64,000 nt of DNA from Blattamonas nauphoetae. Taxonomy: Eukaryota > Preaxostyla > Oxymonadida. The notes beneath the pieces were generated by a model. The model was not told where the DNA came from and did no database searches. It worked only from the letters and a program-made list of their open reading frames with translations. The translations under genes and the position numbers were made by a program. Location of the stretch: NCBI GenBank assembly GCA_033064195.1, contig JARBJD010000123.1, positions 62,001 to 126,000 on the forward strand, read 5' to 3'. This document shows, piece by piece, positions 1-12,062 of this stretch (within the stretch, counting starts at the first letter, position 1; every line of letters begins with the position of its first letter).

Positions 1-1119
1 TTCATCATCCAAGGCGGAAGCGTTCATTTCCGTTGAGAGCTGAAGTGACTCCACTTCAAGACGTGGAATAAGTTCATCCAACGACTGCTGCATATACAGA
101 ACCTGTTGGATGAAATTTGGTGGAAGGTTTGTACGAGGGCTGGTATGAGGATCAAAACTTTTCCATTTTCCGAGGAGAGAATCCAGGTTCCATTGCTCAA
201 TTTCATCAGAAGAGTGAAAATACTGTTTCATTTCTTCGTTAAATTGTTGTTGAATGTCATCAAATGATGGATTTAAAGAGTATTTGCCTTCTTCATTCGT
301 CATATGAATGATTGTCGAGGCTCTGTTAAATGTTGGAGTTGCATGACCAAGAATGGCTTTTCGGTTTGTTTCAGCAACATGAATGAATGAATGGGAATGA
401 GCTCGAAGAACGATCAGAAATTGTTCGTGAGAGAGCGATGGAAATAATGAGTTATAAAAAGTGACTACTGAGTGCAATCGCGTCTTTAAAACTGCGAAAA
501 ATGATTCTGAAACAAAACATATTTTGCTTTGGTTTGCATAGGATGTCTGATTCATCTGAAATAGGCCATCAGGAGAGATGGAAGGTGTGTGTTGAGATGC
601 ATCCAATATAGAAGAAGTGCTCGTCATTGATGGCAGCGATGATCGTGAGTAAAAGTGTGATTTAGTTGGATTATTATATGACAAGATAAATCTGTTGATT
701 GATTGTAGAAATATGTGAAAGATTGATTGAAGCTGTTTCCAAGCTTTTGTTTGAATATCTGCAAGAAAACGACGCTGAATATTGAAAGAGTCACAAAATA
801 GTACTCCATGCGAGCCAGTAAGTAGATCGACTGCCATAGACTTTTCTTCAAAAGAGACAAATGGCGTCAGAGACCTGACAAGAAGTGAATCGATTTGGTG
901 TGACAGAGAATCAATTCGATCAATCGCTTCACGAAGCTCATCCTTTTGGATTGGCTGTGATGAATGGGACAATTTAAAGCTGTCTCCGTGTGAAAATGAA
1001 GGTTCTTGATGAGACGGGAAAAAAGTTGCACTGGTTGCAGAAAGAAGCGATGTTAGTGGCAATGTTGGTTTATTGTAGATATAAATATCACTATCATCGA
1101 TATATCCAGTGACATTCAT
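1..1119 (-). CDS. Hypothetical protein, N-terminal 373 codons (cut by window edge)
   Basis: One uninterrupted minus-strand reading frame runs from the ATG at 1119-1117 to the first base of the window, so the C-terminal part lies outside. The visible 373 residues begin MNVTGYIDDSDIYIYNK and are mostly helical. Residues about 60-90 (KDELREAIDRIDSLSHQIDSLL) look like a short coiled coil, followed by a hydrophobic helical stretch (WKQLQSIFHIFLQSINRFIL). No signal peptide, membrane segment or catalytic motif is visible. No introns are seen, unlike most neighbours. The next gene on the same strand ends 199 bp upstream of this ATG. I do not recognise the family; the helical character would suit a tether, scaffold or motor-tail protein, but that is a guess. 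The reading frame is well supported, the function is not. Confidence 0.6.
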   Translation of the reverse strand, partial: MNVTGYIDDSDIYIYNKPTLPLTSLLSATSATFFPSHQEPSFSHGDSFKLSHSSQPIQKDELREAIDRIDSLSHQIDSLLVRSLTPFVSFEEKSMAVDLLTGSHGVLFCDSFNIQRRFLADIQTKAWKQLQSIFHIFLQSINRFILSYNNPTKSHFYSRSSLPSMTSTSSILDASQHTPSISPDGLFQMNQTSYANQSKICFVSESFFAVLKTRLHSVVTFYNSLFPSLSHEQFLIVLRAHSHSFIHVAETNRKAILGHATPTFNRASTIIHMTNEEGKYSLNPSFDDIQQQFNEEMKQYFHSSDEIEQWNLDSLLGKWKSFDPHTSPRTNLPPNFIQQVLYMQQSLDELIPRLEVESLQLSTEMNASALDDE

Positions 1120-1318
1120 TTATGCTCAGAAAAATGAAGATGAATCCCTTAAACGATATAATAGTGATTGGTGGATGTCCCCATCTCATTTTTCCCTTAA
1201 AAACGATTATCAAGTATCACTGTTAGAAGAGAGTATGCAGAAGATCGCTGTTGGGTGGGTGAGACGAAAAATGAAGAAAACGTGAATTGAACGAAGAAAG
1301 ATATAATATGAGGAACAT

Positions 1319-2091
1319 TTATGGATTTCCAAGCAATGTGAGAACTTTATCTAGCAATTCATCCATTTTTATCGTGTCTTCATCATCAATCAACGCGTTT
1401 GGTGACATTGGCCTCAGTTTGTCGCTCCTAAAGACACTACAGAAGAACATGACAAACCATTCATTCAATTGCTGGATAAGTTCCAGGCTTTGGGCATATC
1501 CTGTCTGAGATGAGAATGCAATCTCTCTGAGGTATCCAGAAATTCTCAGCATTTCATTTCCGATGGTTTGTGGATTGTAGGATTCAAGCCCAAGAGCATG
1601 CTTAACGTTATTCACTGTCGAGACCTGAATAGTGATATACAGAAAAACAGTGCAAACAGCATCCACAAGAGTCATATGTTGTTGAGGTTTGAGCTTCTTC
1701 ACCAGTTCTTGAGGGATTCCGTTTTTGAGGAGTGCCATTGCGTATGGGCATGATAGCTACATAAAATGGGCGGTGACGATTGGTGCGATGTTGAGTTGAG
1801 TGAAAGAGGCTTTTCTTGAAGAACAGAAAACAGACCTGTAATGTATTGAGAGCCGTTTCTAATTGACTAATGGAAAGATGTTGGACACCAATGTTAAAGG
1901 TTATTCGTGACATATAGTCAGTGGCTGTCTCATAGTATCTGGCGAATGTGAAGAGAAAAATGGTTGAGAAACATCTTATCGGTGACTCTTTCTTTATTGT
2001 ACATATTCTGAAGAAGCTCAAGCGATGCAACAAATGGATAGATTTGCTCCAATTGCTGTGCAAATTGGTTAATTTGTTGCGATGATGTCAT
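1319..2091 (-). CDS. Hypothetical 209-aa helical protein, three exons
   Basis: The start is the ATG at 2091-2089 (MTSSQQINQFAQQLEQIYPF). Removing a 64-nt intron (1939-2002) and a 79-nt intron (1757-1835), both GT-AG, leaves 210 codons ending in TAA at 1319. The joins read LELLQN-IYYETATDYMSR and ALNTLQ-LSCPYAMALLKNG. The product is all-helical, with Gln/Leu-rich segments and a C-terminal ELIQQLNEWFVMFF helix. No transmembrane segment or catalytic motif is visible. It is divergently arranged with the alpha-SNAP gene, with 176 bp between the two ATGs, which probably holds both promoters. I do not recognise the family; a small subunit of a multi-protein complex is the most natural guess. Divisibility by three after splicing supports the model. 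Confidence 0.6.
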
Positions 2092-2267
2092 TGTCTCTCC
2101 CCCTTTATTATAAAGTCTTCATCCTTCATGAGTCATCTCATTCTATTTCAGTTCGACAACACACATCACTGACAATGTATCTCGTATAATTTTCAATTTG
2201 TGCTTCAGATCACTCCATCGATGGACGAAACATCGAGATCAAACCGTCATTTTCTACAATTGACGAA

Positions 2268-3329
2268 ATGTCCGGGAAGACACCCGAAATGATTGAAGCT
2301 GAGGCTGACAAAAACCTCACAGCCATTTTTAGAAAGCAAGCAAAAGCAGAAGAAGCTGCAGAACTTTATCAAAAAGCCGGAAACATGTACAAAATTAATC
2401 GTCAATTTCAGGAAGCTGGACGTGTCTTTGAAAAGTCAGCTGGCGCACTTGAAAAAGCAAACGGAGCTTCTTTTGAAATTGCGGCAGCTTTCATAGAGGC
2501 AGCTAAAGTCTACAAGGCCAGCTCATATCAAGGTTTCATCGACTCTTCTTCATTTCCAAGATTATATGAGATGTGAAGAACGAGCCATTAATCTCTACAT
2601 AGCAGAGGGACAGATAAAACGTGCAGCACCGCATCTCAAAACTGCAGCCGAGGCAGCAGAAGGCAATTCAGACTACGACGCAGCTATATCTCACTACCAA
2701 CGAGCGATGGAGTTCTTTGAAATTGATGATGTGAAAAGGTATCTTCTTTTGCTATTATTGGTCCATTTTTCCGGTGACTTTTCATTTTCTATAAAGCACT
2801 GCTCAACAATGCAAACTTGCATTGGCCAACATCCAATCTCTTCATAAAAAAGATTACAAAAAGGCAGCAACTCTTTATGAAGAACTTGCAGTATTCCTCT
2901 CTTCATTTTATTGTTGAAAGCGTGCGTACATGGATAATAACCTCACCAAATTTTCTGCCAAAGATTGCTTCTTCCGTGCTGCAATATGTCGTCTTGCTGG
3001 TTTGGAGGTGTGCATATTCCTTCTTTCCAATTCTTTTCATGGTGATTTATCTCAGGATTCTGACACAGAATCAGTCAAAGAAAAGTTCTCTGAATATGCC
3101 ACCATCGATCCGACATTGAATGACTCTTTTGAACAAAGATTGATCATGGTCCTCTTTTTTTCTTTTCATTGGTCGCCAGAATATCTGTGATGCAATCGCC
3201 AATGGTGATGAGGAAAAGTATTCAGACCACGTCGCAGAGTACGATAATCTCCATCGGCTCGACCCATGGAAAGTCCAAATGTTGCTCCGTGTTAAGGAAA
3301 CCATGCAGGGTGATTCAAGCATCCTTTGA
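2268..3329 (+). CDS. NAPA: Alpha-SNAP (soluble NSF attachment protein)
   Basis: This adaptor binds assembled SNARE bundles on membranes and recruits the ATPase NSF to take them apart after fusion. Six exons start at ATG 2268 and are separated by GT-AG introns at 2533-2560 (28 nt), 2739-2796 (58), 2891-2920 (30), 3008-3055 (48) and 3149-3179 (31). They leave 289 codons (288 aa), close to the usual length of about 295. Family landmarks are the N-terminal TPR-like helices (AEEAAELYQKAGNMYKINR), RCEERAINLYIAEGQ, KKAATLYEELA, NNLTKFSAKDCFFRAAICRL and the C-terminal EYDNLHRLDPWKVQMLLRVK. The NSF-stimulating end is represented by RVKETMQGDSSIL. The gene is convergent with AP-3 beta (124 bp between stops). 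The 48-nt intron is a multiple of three without a stop, so its retention would still give a readable product. Confidence 0.93.
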
Positions 3330-3453
3330 TCTTGCTTTTTTCTTCATTCCCACTTCACCTCATCGAGACTCCAGAATTGAGATGAATTATTGAAAAAAGT
3401 CTGACAGAATCACCGCATTGGTGGAATAAATACTGTGGAATGAATCGACAGGG

Positions 3454-6400
3454 TTAAAATGACTCCTGAATGGCTCTGTGAATTTCATCAACAATATCTT
3501 CTCCAACAAGGAGGTCCTCAGCGTGAACTGCTAATGTCTGTGCTTCCTTGTTCACTTCAATCAATACCTTTTTGATATCCTTCGTTCCTGCTCCGGCGAA
3601 CAGTATCACATTCGGATCATCGGAGACGACCAATCCCACATTTGCTGTCTTCGTGACTGCCTCCAGAATAACTCTGTCTGGCTCGCTAACGGGGAGGGTG
3701 AAAGAAATCTTGTGCATCATCATTCCACTCAATTGGGCTTTGTATGTGAAGAATTCTTCCTTGGTTAGTTGGAGTGGGTGGAGGAGTTCACCAGACGGCG
3801 GTGAGAAGGAAATGGTGAATGTTTTGTCGTCGGCTGTGAGAGAGAGGACGAGTTCTGAAGTGGAGTCGGCGAAGTTCACGGCCAGTGTGGCCTCAGCGGT
3901 GGACTGTGCGGGGATGAAAGAGATTGGAGGGATGGTGCGGATGGAGCGTGGTTCAGACACTTCTCCACTCAGGCTGACTGTCTCGACTGTGTCCTTCCCT
4001 TCGTTGAGGAAGAACAGCTTCACTGCCTGCATCTCCGAGTCGAAGACTGACGCCTTTCGAGTAAACCCGACGTCGATGGAGAGGTTGCTGTTTGCTGTCT
4101 TGCTCGTCGATGCAACTTTGGTGAGATGGAAGAGTGGCTTGTTGGTAACCTCTGCGAAGAGAGCAGCAAGTGGTGAAAAAGCGGCTGGATTGGTTTGTGC
4201 GGTGATAAAAGCTGAAGTGGATGGAGCGGAAGGGGAGTTGAAGGCAACTTGAGTGAGCTGGAGAAGAAGATCATCGCTTTGAGCAGGCTTGCGGGACTCC
4301 TCCTTCTTTGTCTTTTTGGCCGGCTTCTCTTTCTCGGCTGCCTTCTTCGATTTCTTTGGAGGAGGTGTTGGTTCCGAGGAAGACTCACTGCTCGACTCCT
4401 CTGTGCTCTCCTCACTCGAACTCTCCTGCTTCTTCCCCTTCTTCTTTGGTGGTGCTCGTTTCTTTGGCGGTGTTGATTCTGATTCATCTGACGAGGTTTC
4501 AGTTGAGGACTCATCACTTGAAGTCGTGTCGTATGAATCGCTGTCTGTCTCCTCTGAAGTGCTCTCGTCTGAGTCATCTGACTCGTAGAAGCCCTTCTTC
4601 CCCTTTCGGCGAGTGTCATCTCCTCCCAGCACGTTCACAGGGATGAGTGTGGTGGGTGGGGGAAGTCGATCCTTCGCTGCCTCTTCGTCCACATCTTGTG
4701 GGAATTGCTCAAGTGAGTGGTAGCCTGGGCATGGGAGCTCGACGGCGTGTGAGAGTGTTCCAACGACGAAAGTGGTGAGAGCAATGTCGGTCTCGTTGTG
4801 AGATGTTGGGACTGGCTTGTCGTTGAGGAGGCACTGAGTGAAGAGTGCAGATGGTGACGTGAGCAGTGGGCGGTAGAATCTGGCCTTCTCTCGAACTTCG
4901 GTGTTACGATCAAAACGAGCCAAGTTGTGAACGTGGGAGAACAGTTGGGACAGAACGTCGCACACGTTTTCAGAGAACACTCGTTTGTGGTCTGGCTTGC
5001 CGTATTCTGTCAGATCCAACGTGTGAAGATAGATTTTGGCTGCGAGTGTGAGAATTTGGAGTTTGGTCTCGGTGTCTTCTTCTTTGAAAGTGGATACGAG
5101 GCGACGGAGAACGTCGGGTGAATGGTGTGGAACAAGATGGCAATATGTTCCAATCATCCAAACAATTGAAGAGCGAGCAAGGGGGACGCGGATTGAGGGG
5201 AGAAGGGAGATGAGAGAGAGAAGGACATTTCGGATGGATTCGGCTCTTTCTTCTTCAGGCGTCGGCTCTTTCTTTGCCTTTTTCCCCTTCTTTTTCTTTT
5301 TATCATCTGTATCCTTCATCCACGATGGCATCTCTTCCTCTTTTTCTCTATTTTCTTCTGTTCCTCCCAAGCTGCCACTGGTTTGTTGTTGAATCAAGTT
5401 CTTGACGCACATCACAGCTTCGGAGACGACCGCTTCATCAGACGAACACAGAAGACCCATAACACCGCGCATGCAATCAGCAATGACAGATGGGACGTGG
5501 ACAGCCACACCGTAGATGGCACGGATTGTGGCACAGACAAATTCCTTGTTTTTAGAATGAACATAGTACTGAAAGAAAAATAAACAAGAGAATGAATGGG
5601 GATACATAGAGGGCAATCAATGAAGAGAAAAATGATCATCGTGATTGTTTGGAACAAACCTCGAATTCTGACAGGATTGCGCGTGCGTTCGTGTCTGTGG
5701 CAATATGACTCAGAATATTCAATCTCATTTTCTTCCCTTCGAGTGAGCATTCATTAAAAACAAAGAAATCTTTGTAAACAGCGCTGAAAAGATGAGGGCG
5801 TGCGATAGCCATTGATGCCACAGCCTTCAAGGCAAGATCCGCAGATGGAGTATTGTCAAAAACAAGACGTGTAACAGCTCGTGCGGCAGGAATAAATTCT
5901 GTTTCTGGGGCACAGTAGTAGTAGAGAGCAACGACTCCGAGGACAACACCAGGATTGGCAGACATCAGGAGTGTTTGAACGGAAGTAAGGAGGAAACGAA
6001 GATCAGGATCAACATTAGAAATTCCTTGAAGAATGTTTCGGTCGTTAGAGTGTTTTTTGCTGAGAAAGTTCTCGAAATTGTCACTTTCTTCACTTTCAGA
6101 TGAATCATCGCCCTTTTTCTCGCTTTTCTTGGCAGGTTCTTCGCGTTGGATAAAAGGTGAGGGAAACTGGTTGCGGGCATAATTGAGGAAAATTTTGAGG
6201 GCAATAATTTGTGACCATTGATCGAGGTCAACAATCACATGAACGATGTTCCGGAAGTGTTTGTGGAGTAATCTGAATTCAGACGGGCAGACAATGTTAA
6301 AGGCTGCAAGAACAGGCCCCAGAACGATTGTGCTTCGTTCAGCCAGCATTTCGCCAATGAGTTCAATCATTGTGTCACGTAGCGATTCATCAAGGGTAAC

Positions 6401-6906
6401 AAGCTTTGGAATGGCCAGTGCTGCTGCTTTCTTCACAAATGGTGATGGGTCATGTGCTCCTTTGCTGATATCGTGTGCTAGAACTTGGATGATTTCCGGA
6501 GCATTGAGTGATGAGAGCGTGCGGAGAGCAAGACCACGAATAAGTGGGTTGTTGTTTTCTGTTGCATCCTTGTGCAGTTTATCGACACAAAGGAGAACAA
6601 GATCAGGTTGCTTTTTGGAGTTGATGATAATGAATTGGTAGATCAATCTTTTTACATCGAGGTTTTGAGTAATAATTGCCTTCACCACCTGCGGGAAAAA
6701 CTCTGAAACATCGAATCCTTTTGATGAAAAAGCGCAGAGTCGCTTCAATGCCTCAAATTCCTTCATTGGTTCAAGAGAGTCGAGGAGGAACTTAATCTCA
6801 GAGACCTGACAAAGAAATGTAACAAGAACGACAAAATGAGATAACAGTGAGACTAGACCTTCGATGGAGAGAGATCCGTATAGTAAGTGTTGTCTAATCC
6901 CGTCAT
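3454..6906 (-). CDS. AP3B1: AP-3 adaptor complex beta subunit
   Basis: This is the large beta subunit of the AP-3 adaptor, which sorts cargo from endosome or trans-Golgi to lysosome-like organelles. The start is the ATG at 6906 (MTGLDNTYYTDLSPSK). Introns of 53 nt (6806-6858) and 91 nt (5569-5659) leave 1,103 codons. The adaptin trunk fits AP-3 beta in order: ELFPxVVK-like FDVSEFFPQVVKAIITQN, VKRLIYQFIIINS, LIRGLALRTLSSL, PFVKKAAALAIPKL, ARSSIVWMIGTYCHLVPHHSPDVLR and VGTLSHAVELPCPGYHSLEQF. A Ser/Asp/Lys-rich hinge follows at about residues 720-840, as is typical of AP-3 beta, then an ear-like C-terminal region. There are two low-complexity inserts in the trunk, one acidic (near residue 255) and one Lys-rich (near residue 490). 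The gene is head-to-head with the RhoGEF gene (209 bp between ATGs). Beta subunits of other AP complexes are a less likely alternative. Confidence 0.9.
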
Positions 6907-7115
6907 TCTGACTCTTCCGACAAAACAATGGGAGAGATCATGGAATCAAATCCGGAAATGTGTGTATAATCTGTATCAATGTACTTCTCTGGTATCCTGG
7001 CATCGATTCATCTCTTAATCAAGACGTGTATATCCGAATTCGACATGGGGATCGATCAATGCATTCTTTTTTTTTCTCATCGTCCAGGATATCTGCTGAT
7101 TAATTTTACTTTTTG

Positions 7116-9893
7116 ATGAATCCTTCAGGTCTGATATGTGCTTTTCTAATTTTCACCTTCAGGATCTTTGCGTGTTTTGCCCTTTTTAAACCACATCTCA
7201 AGCCCCAAATCGAACGCGGCACATCGCCCCCAACCTTCGGGATCAGTCACACTTACAAGCATCCATTCGTCAAGTACTTCGGAAGAAACCCCAGCTCAAA
7301 AGAAAAAACGTCATCGTGGGCTTGTCATCAAGGAAATACTCGACACTGAACGAACCTACGTTTCACAGCTTCAAGCTCTTTCTGATGTTTGCACAACTGT
7401 TCAAGATCACCGTTCATTTAGCTGTATATTCGACCCATGAATGATCCTGAATTTGGTTTAAAGCCAACAAACAAGAAGGGACTTGGCCTCACTGCACGAG
7501 AAACACACATGCTCTTCTCTAATTTGACGTCAATCCTCAACACAAATTCAATGCTATGTGAACGTTTTGCAGCTTGCCAACAAAAAGAAGGAAAAGGGAT
7601 TGGCCAAATCTTCCTCATCTTGTCGGATTTCCTCAAATGTTACACGCCATATGTGAGCAACCTCACTCAAATCCAGGAGCTTACCACGAATCTAATGACT
7701 AAGAACAAGCAGTTCAAAGAATTTTGTACTAAACAGGAGGATGATCCTCGAAGCAAAGGTTATAAACTTCCGACGTACTTGGTTTTACCTGTCCAGCGAA
7801 TCCCTCGCTATGAATTGCTTCTCCAACAAGTTCTCAAGTTCACAGAGGATGGAGATCCTGAAAAGGCCGATTTAGAGAATGCTCTCCTCAAAGTGAAAGC
7901 AATCTGCATTATCGTCAATCAAGCTAAAACCCAGTCCTCTCAGAAACAGCGCCTTATTTCTATCCAAGATTCTACATACCAACTCGATCCAAAAACACAA
8001 TCCCTTATTTTACCCTCTCGTCGTCTCTTGTTCGAATCACCGTCAACTCTTTACGATCTCCAAGACGGAAAAATAGTCAAGCAACAAACATCCATCCACT
8101 TTATTCTTTTCAATGATTCCGTCTTCTACCAAGTCTGCAAACAGAAACGACTCTATTTTGGGGGCCTCTATCCGCTTCATCTGGATTGCACTCACCAAGT
8201 CACTACTCTTCAACTAGCCAAAACGGAAGTTTCGGGCATTTCTATTTCGTTCAAAGTTCCCAATAAATATGACCCTGTTCACCCTGGAGGAGAAACTGCT
8301 TTCCAATCGCTCCTTCAGATGCCTGCTGAAGACGAAGAAAATTGTGAAATCAAAACACTCACATTTGGGTTCGCTGACAAAACTACTCTCATGGACATGC
8401 TAAATCATCTTTCTGAGGCTGTCCAAGAAATGAAAAAAGCTCGTCGCACATTCATCCGCCAGTCATTAAGCCAGACACACGAAATTATTGGCCCGACGTC
8501 ATCTCCCCCACCGCAGGAGGACAGCGATGATAATTATGATTTCGGTGATATTCTTGATCGAACAGATACCAACGTTATATCTCCAGTTCCAACAGAATCT
8601 CCAACTCACATGAAGGAGGCGAACTTGGAGCGTTTTGTGGCTGAAGAAGATCATTTTGTTGACCAGTTGCGGGCAATATTGGACGATTACCTTCGTCCAC
8701 TCAATGATCGTCCCCATGGATTTGCAGGTCTATCGAATTCTTCATTGATTGCCAGCTTCAAACTGAACCCCCAAGAAGTTAACGGCATTTTTGGAGAGAT
8801 TGATACTCTCTTCAAAACACACTCATTCTTTCTTTCGTCACTCAAAGGTGATTCGACAGGTAAGACGCCCATCAACCTCGGACAGGTCTTTCTGAAACTG
8901 GCAGATGTGTTCAACATTTACAAGCTCTTCACGCCTAAGCTACCAGAACGAAAAGAAAAATTGCATCAATTAATGGAACAAAATGATGGATTCAGGAAAT
9001 TCATCACAGAAACAGACGCTAATTCCAAACTTGGGATGACACTGGACGAATTACTTGATGCACCGGTCACCAGGCTTCACATGTATCCAGCAGTGCTTTA
9101 TTCTATGTATGAAAGCACCCCCACTGATGACCCAGAGCGCGAAGACTTTGAAAAAGCAAAGAAAAAGGTCGATGCCGTTGTGGAAGCTGTCAACCGATCC
9201 ACCGAGATTTTTACACGGAAAAACGATCTCACCAAGCTTTTCGTTCGCCTGAAGAGACCGCCGTGGTCTGATCGTCTCCTGACAGCAACACGGATGCTTC
9301 TGAGGACGGATGAGGTTGAAGAGCTTGCAGTCACCACCAGTCCCATCGTCCCCGCCATCGACCTCGACAGCGGCACTATTTTCTCGCACTGGACCCGCTC
9401 ATACGCTGCGTCGAGTGAAGAAGAGAAGAAGAAAATGCTCGTCAGCCTAAACACCATGACTCGAGATCCCCCTCCCTCGTACACCACCCGACTCAACTCA
9501 CTCCAAAAGGCTGACGTCGCTGGTCTTTGGAAGCAACGGCAGGACGCCTTTGCAGTCGCACGAAAGGAAGCCACTGCACAGAAAGTGTCGCTCCCATCAC
9601 TTCTTCACACTCTCAATGACACTCTTATTTTCGAGAGACTGGGTGAGGCTGATTCCCCTCCCCTGGTCCGGCTCGCCTCAATGGATTCTGTTGTGTATGT
9701 CTCCTTCTCCACCGACCGCAGTCGCCCTGTTTTTGAAATTGGGTTTTTTGCGCCTGCGAGCGGAGAGAAGGACAACGAACCATCACCTGCCCCTGACTCG
9801 CTCGTCACACTCGCTGTTAAGTTCAAGAGTGGCGATGATCTTGGCACATTCCGCAAATTGTTTATTGACTCTGCGATCTCAACTTTGAGATAG
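7116..9893 (+). CDS. Tandem-DH Rho guanine nucleotide exchange factor
   Basis: The product should activate Rho/Rac-type GTPases and so link membrane signals to actin. The start is ATG 7116, a 13-nt coding first exon (MNPS plus one base). Introns at 7129-7162 (34 nt) and 7387-7421 (35 nt) leave 903 codons. The second join restores the DH motif SDLYIRPMND. DH domain 1 spans roughly residues 54-240 (VIKEILDTERTYVSQLQAL; later KLPTYLVLPVQRIPRYELLLQQVL, the conserved CR3 helix). A PH-like region follows at about 270-400 (SIHFILFNDSVFYQV). A second, more divergent DH-like domain occupies about 480-680 (RFVAEEDHFVDQLRAILDDYLRPL). Its CR3 helix (ELLDAPVTRLHMYPAVLYSM) lacks the usual QR pair, so it may be inactive. 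A second PH-like tail is possible. The stop is TAG at 9891. Confidence 0.85.
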
Positions 9894-10036
9894 CCATTTC
9901 ACTCTTCTTTCCATTTCATCTACCATTCTTCTTTCACTGTTAGATTTCATTTCGACTTACTGAGAGCCTATATCTCCCATTTCTCTCCGAAAATCCTCAA
10001 TATTTCTTGAGTTATTTGTGAGACTTCAATGGTTGG

Positions 10037-10970
10037 ATGGTGTGGAAAGATCCACCTACCCATGACAGAAAAAAGATGGGTGATCTTCCTTACAAGATTA
10101 TCTTAAAGGGAAAAGAAAATACCCTCACTATTAACCACCCAAATACGAAAAAAATCTTCAAGGAAGGGCTCTATTCATACCTCAAAAATCCAGCCGACAA
10201 CGAAGAGTATTTTCTATCACAAGGAAAGTTTTGGCCGACTCATCCTTCCCCTGAAACTCGCCTGCAAGTTCGTATGCATTTTTATCTCTCTAATCATAAA
10301 CTTTTTTTTCGGTTACTCTCAGTTACACTCAAATCTCGGCCTGATGAATATCTACGAAGACTGGAAGAGGCTAAGAAGGTAATTCTTGCTTTTAAGATGA
10401 CAAATGTTTTATAATTTCTAGAAAGGTTATGAAATCAATCCGAATCGGGACAACGAGGAAGACAAACTCCCGGAGGCTCCTGCTGAAGTTGTCGAAGAGA
10501 AAAAAGCTACCCCTGCTGTGAAAGAAGAAAAACCAACAACACTCCGCTCTCGGCAACCAGAGAAAAAGGTTATGAAAGTCGTAAAAGCAGTCGCAGCGGA
10601 GGAGGAAGACGATAGTTCTGAATGGAGTGGAGATGATGATCCTGATCGTGCACCTGCCACTGATCCGGCACCCGTCTTATCATCATTGTTTGTTGGTGGT
10701 GTATTTGATGCTGAACCTCTTGCTGGGAGTCGCCATAGTGCAATGGGAAAGAGAAAAGCAGCGAAGGAGGGAATGGAGCCGAAACCTCGAGTAACAGACA
10801 TGAAAGCATTTTCTATTCTCACTCTCCTGCCTGAAGTGGCGGATATGGACACTGTTGATGCCTTATCTGTCTCACAGACATATGGAGATGCCATATTTGC
10901 GCAAGAAGCCCAAAATCCAAAGCCTCTCTTCTTCCCTGAAGTATACCTGCCATTATTTTCTTTGAAGTAG
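10037..10970 (+). CDS. Hypothetical charged protein, three exons, about 279 aa
   Basis: The ATG at 10037 opens MVWKDPPTHDRKKMGDLPYK. A 51-nt intron beginning GTATGC and ending CTCAG (about 10274-10324) and a 43-nt intron (about 10379-10421) leave 280 codons to TAG 10968-10970. The joins read RLQV-LTLKSRPDEYLRRLEEAKK-KGYEINPNRDNEED. The first third is compact and probably folded. The rest is rich in Glu, Lys and Ala and probably disordered. The last 27 nt before the stop (GTATAC to TTTGAAG) also look like a minimal intron whose removal would place the same TAG directly after PLFFPE, so the last nine residues may not be translated. I do not recognise a domain; a nuclear or chromatin role would suit the composition but is not shown. 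Confidence 0.6.
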
Positions 10971-11178
10971 TTTCTACATATCACCTTCTTAATTTGCATT
11001 TCATTTGTTTATCGTTCTTTTTTTCTTCATGACTTTCTCTCAACGTGTCTTCGTCTGTCATCAAGCCTAAAGAAAGTTTTGAACGTTGTTTTAAGCTTCA
11101 GAACCTCATACCAGAGAAATTTCTTCACAAAACCAAAAGAAAGAAAGAAATGGTGACTTGATCCTCGGGGCTCCTTGA

Positions 11179-11884
11179 ATGAATCATACCACAACAGATT
11201 CATCTGGTATATCAGGCTTTTACTCTCTTTCTTCTGCATTTTCTTCATCATGTTCGAAATATCGTCCTCCATCGTCTTATTTTTCGTTGTCTTTCTCGTT
11301 CGTCCCTGTCAGCCTCTAGAGATGACAGTGATGCTCTTGAACAAATGAAGTATATTTTTTACTTCATTTTTCTTCCTTTAGAAATCTTATTGTTTGCTTT
11401 ATTCAATTGCAAGGGTATGTCTCACAAGATGAAGGAGACGATTCATGTTCTCCGAAGAACTGCCCTTTTCTACAAATATCAGGCACCGAATCCAAACTTT
11501 GTTTGGCACATTCTGTTCCACAAGCTGTATGTGCATTTCCTCGGCTTTTATGTCAATACCATCTTCTCCTCTCCTTCGACTGTTTAGTGTCATGCACAAG
11601 CGTATATAGAACATGGAATCTCGTTAGCTTTAACGATGCTCCAAAATAGAGCCTTTGAAGTTCTCACGGGAACTATCACTCTTCCACAATTTACAATTTT
11701 GGATCAGATTCTCTCAATACTCGAAAACTACTACGCACATGTGAAATTCAGACACTATAGCAAATTTAAAACATATAATGTATACCATTCTGCTTTTTCA
11801 GTCTTCCTTTAGAAGGAGACAGACATGGAAAAAACCTTGAAGGATTACAGAACAAAGTTTTTGAATCCTCTCCATTTTATGTAG
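11179..11884 (+). CDS. Hypothetical helical protein, five exons (about 177 aa)
   Basis: This model was built from splice joins. GT-AG introns at 11274-11319 (46 nt), 11350-11381 (32), 11527-11587 (61) and 11780-11812 (33) leave exactly 178 codons from ATG 11179 to TAG 11882-11884. The joined protein contains DALEQMKNLIVCFIQLQGYV, PQACHAQAYIEHGISLALTM, a long amphipathic stretch (TLPQFTILDQILSILENYYA) and a basic end (METLKDY-like DMEKTLKDYRTKF). An in-frame TGA directly precedes the ATG, but an upstream exon could be spliced in: 11040-11160 is open in another frame (SVIKPKESFERCFKLQNL), so the 5' end is uncertain. The helical C-terminal half is reminiscent of BAR-like or tether domains, without a decisive motif. 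The splice frame is convincing, the function unknown. Confidence 0.5.
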
Positions 11885-12062
11885 GAGAAATGTTCTCTGG
11901 ATTCATTTGTTTCATGCTCTTGACATATTCAGTCAACATTCACATTTTAAAATACAGTAAAGACAAAATGAGGACTTCATTCTCAATTTAGTCGAAACAG
12001 ACCGATGATCTGACCCACACGATCACTTTTCTTTTTTCAAGACTGAATCCATTGTTCCAACA

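Noticed and set aside
3548-4252. Open frame of 234 codons on the plus strand opposite the AP-3 beta gene
   Set aside because: It mirrors the Ser/Lys-rich hinge and ear of the recognised AP-3 beta gene and has no family features of its own.
11027-11272. Minus-strand open frame of 81 codons (MEDDISNMMKKMQ...)
   Set aside because: It overlaps the first exon of a plus-strand gene whose four splice joins keep frame exactly, and it has no supporting context.
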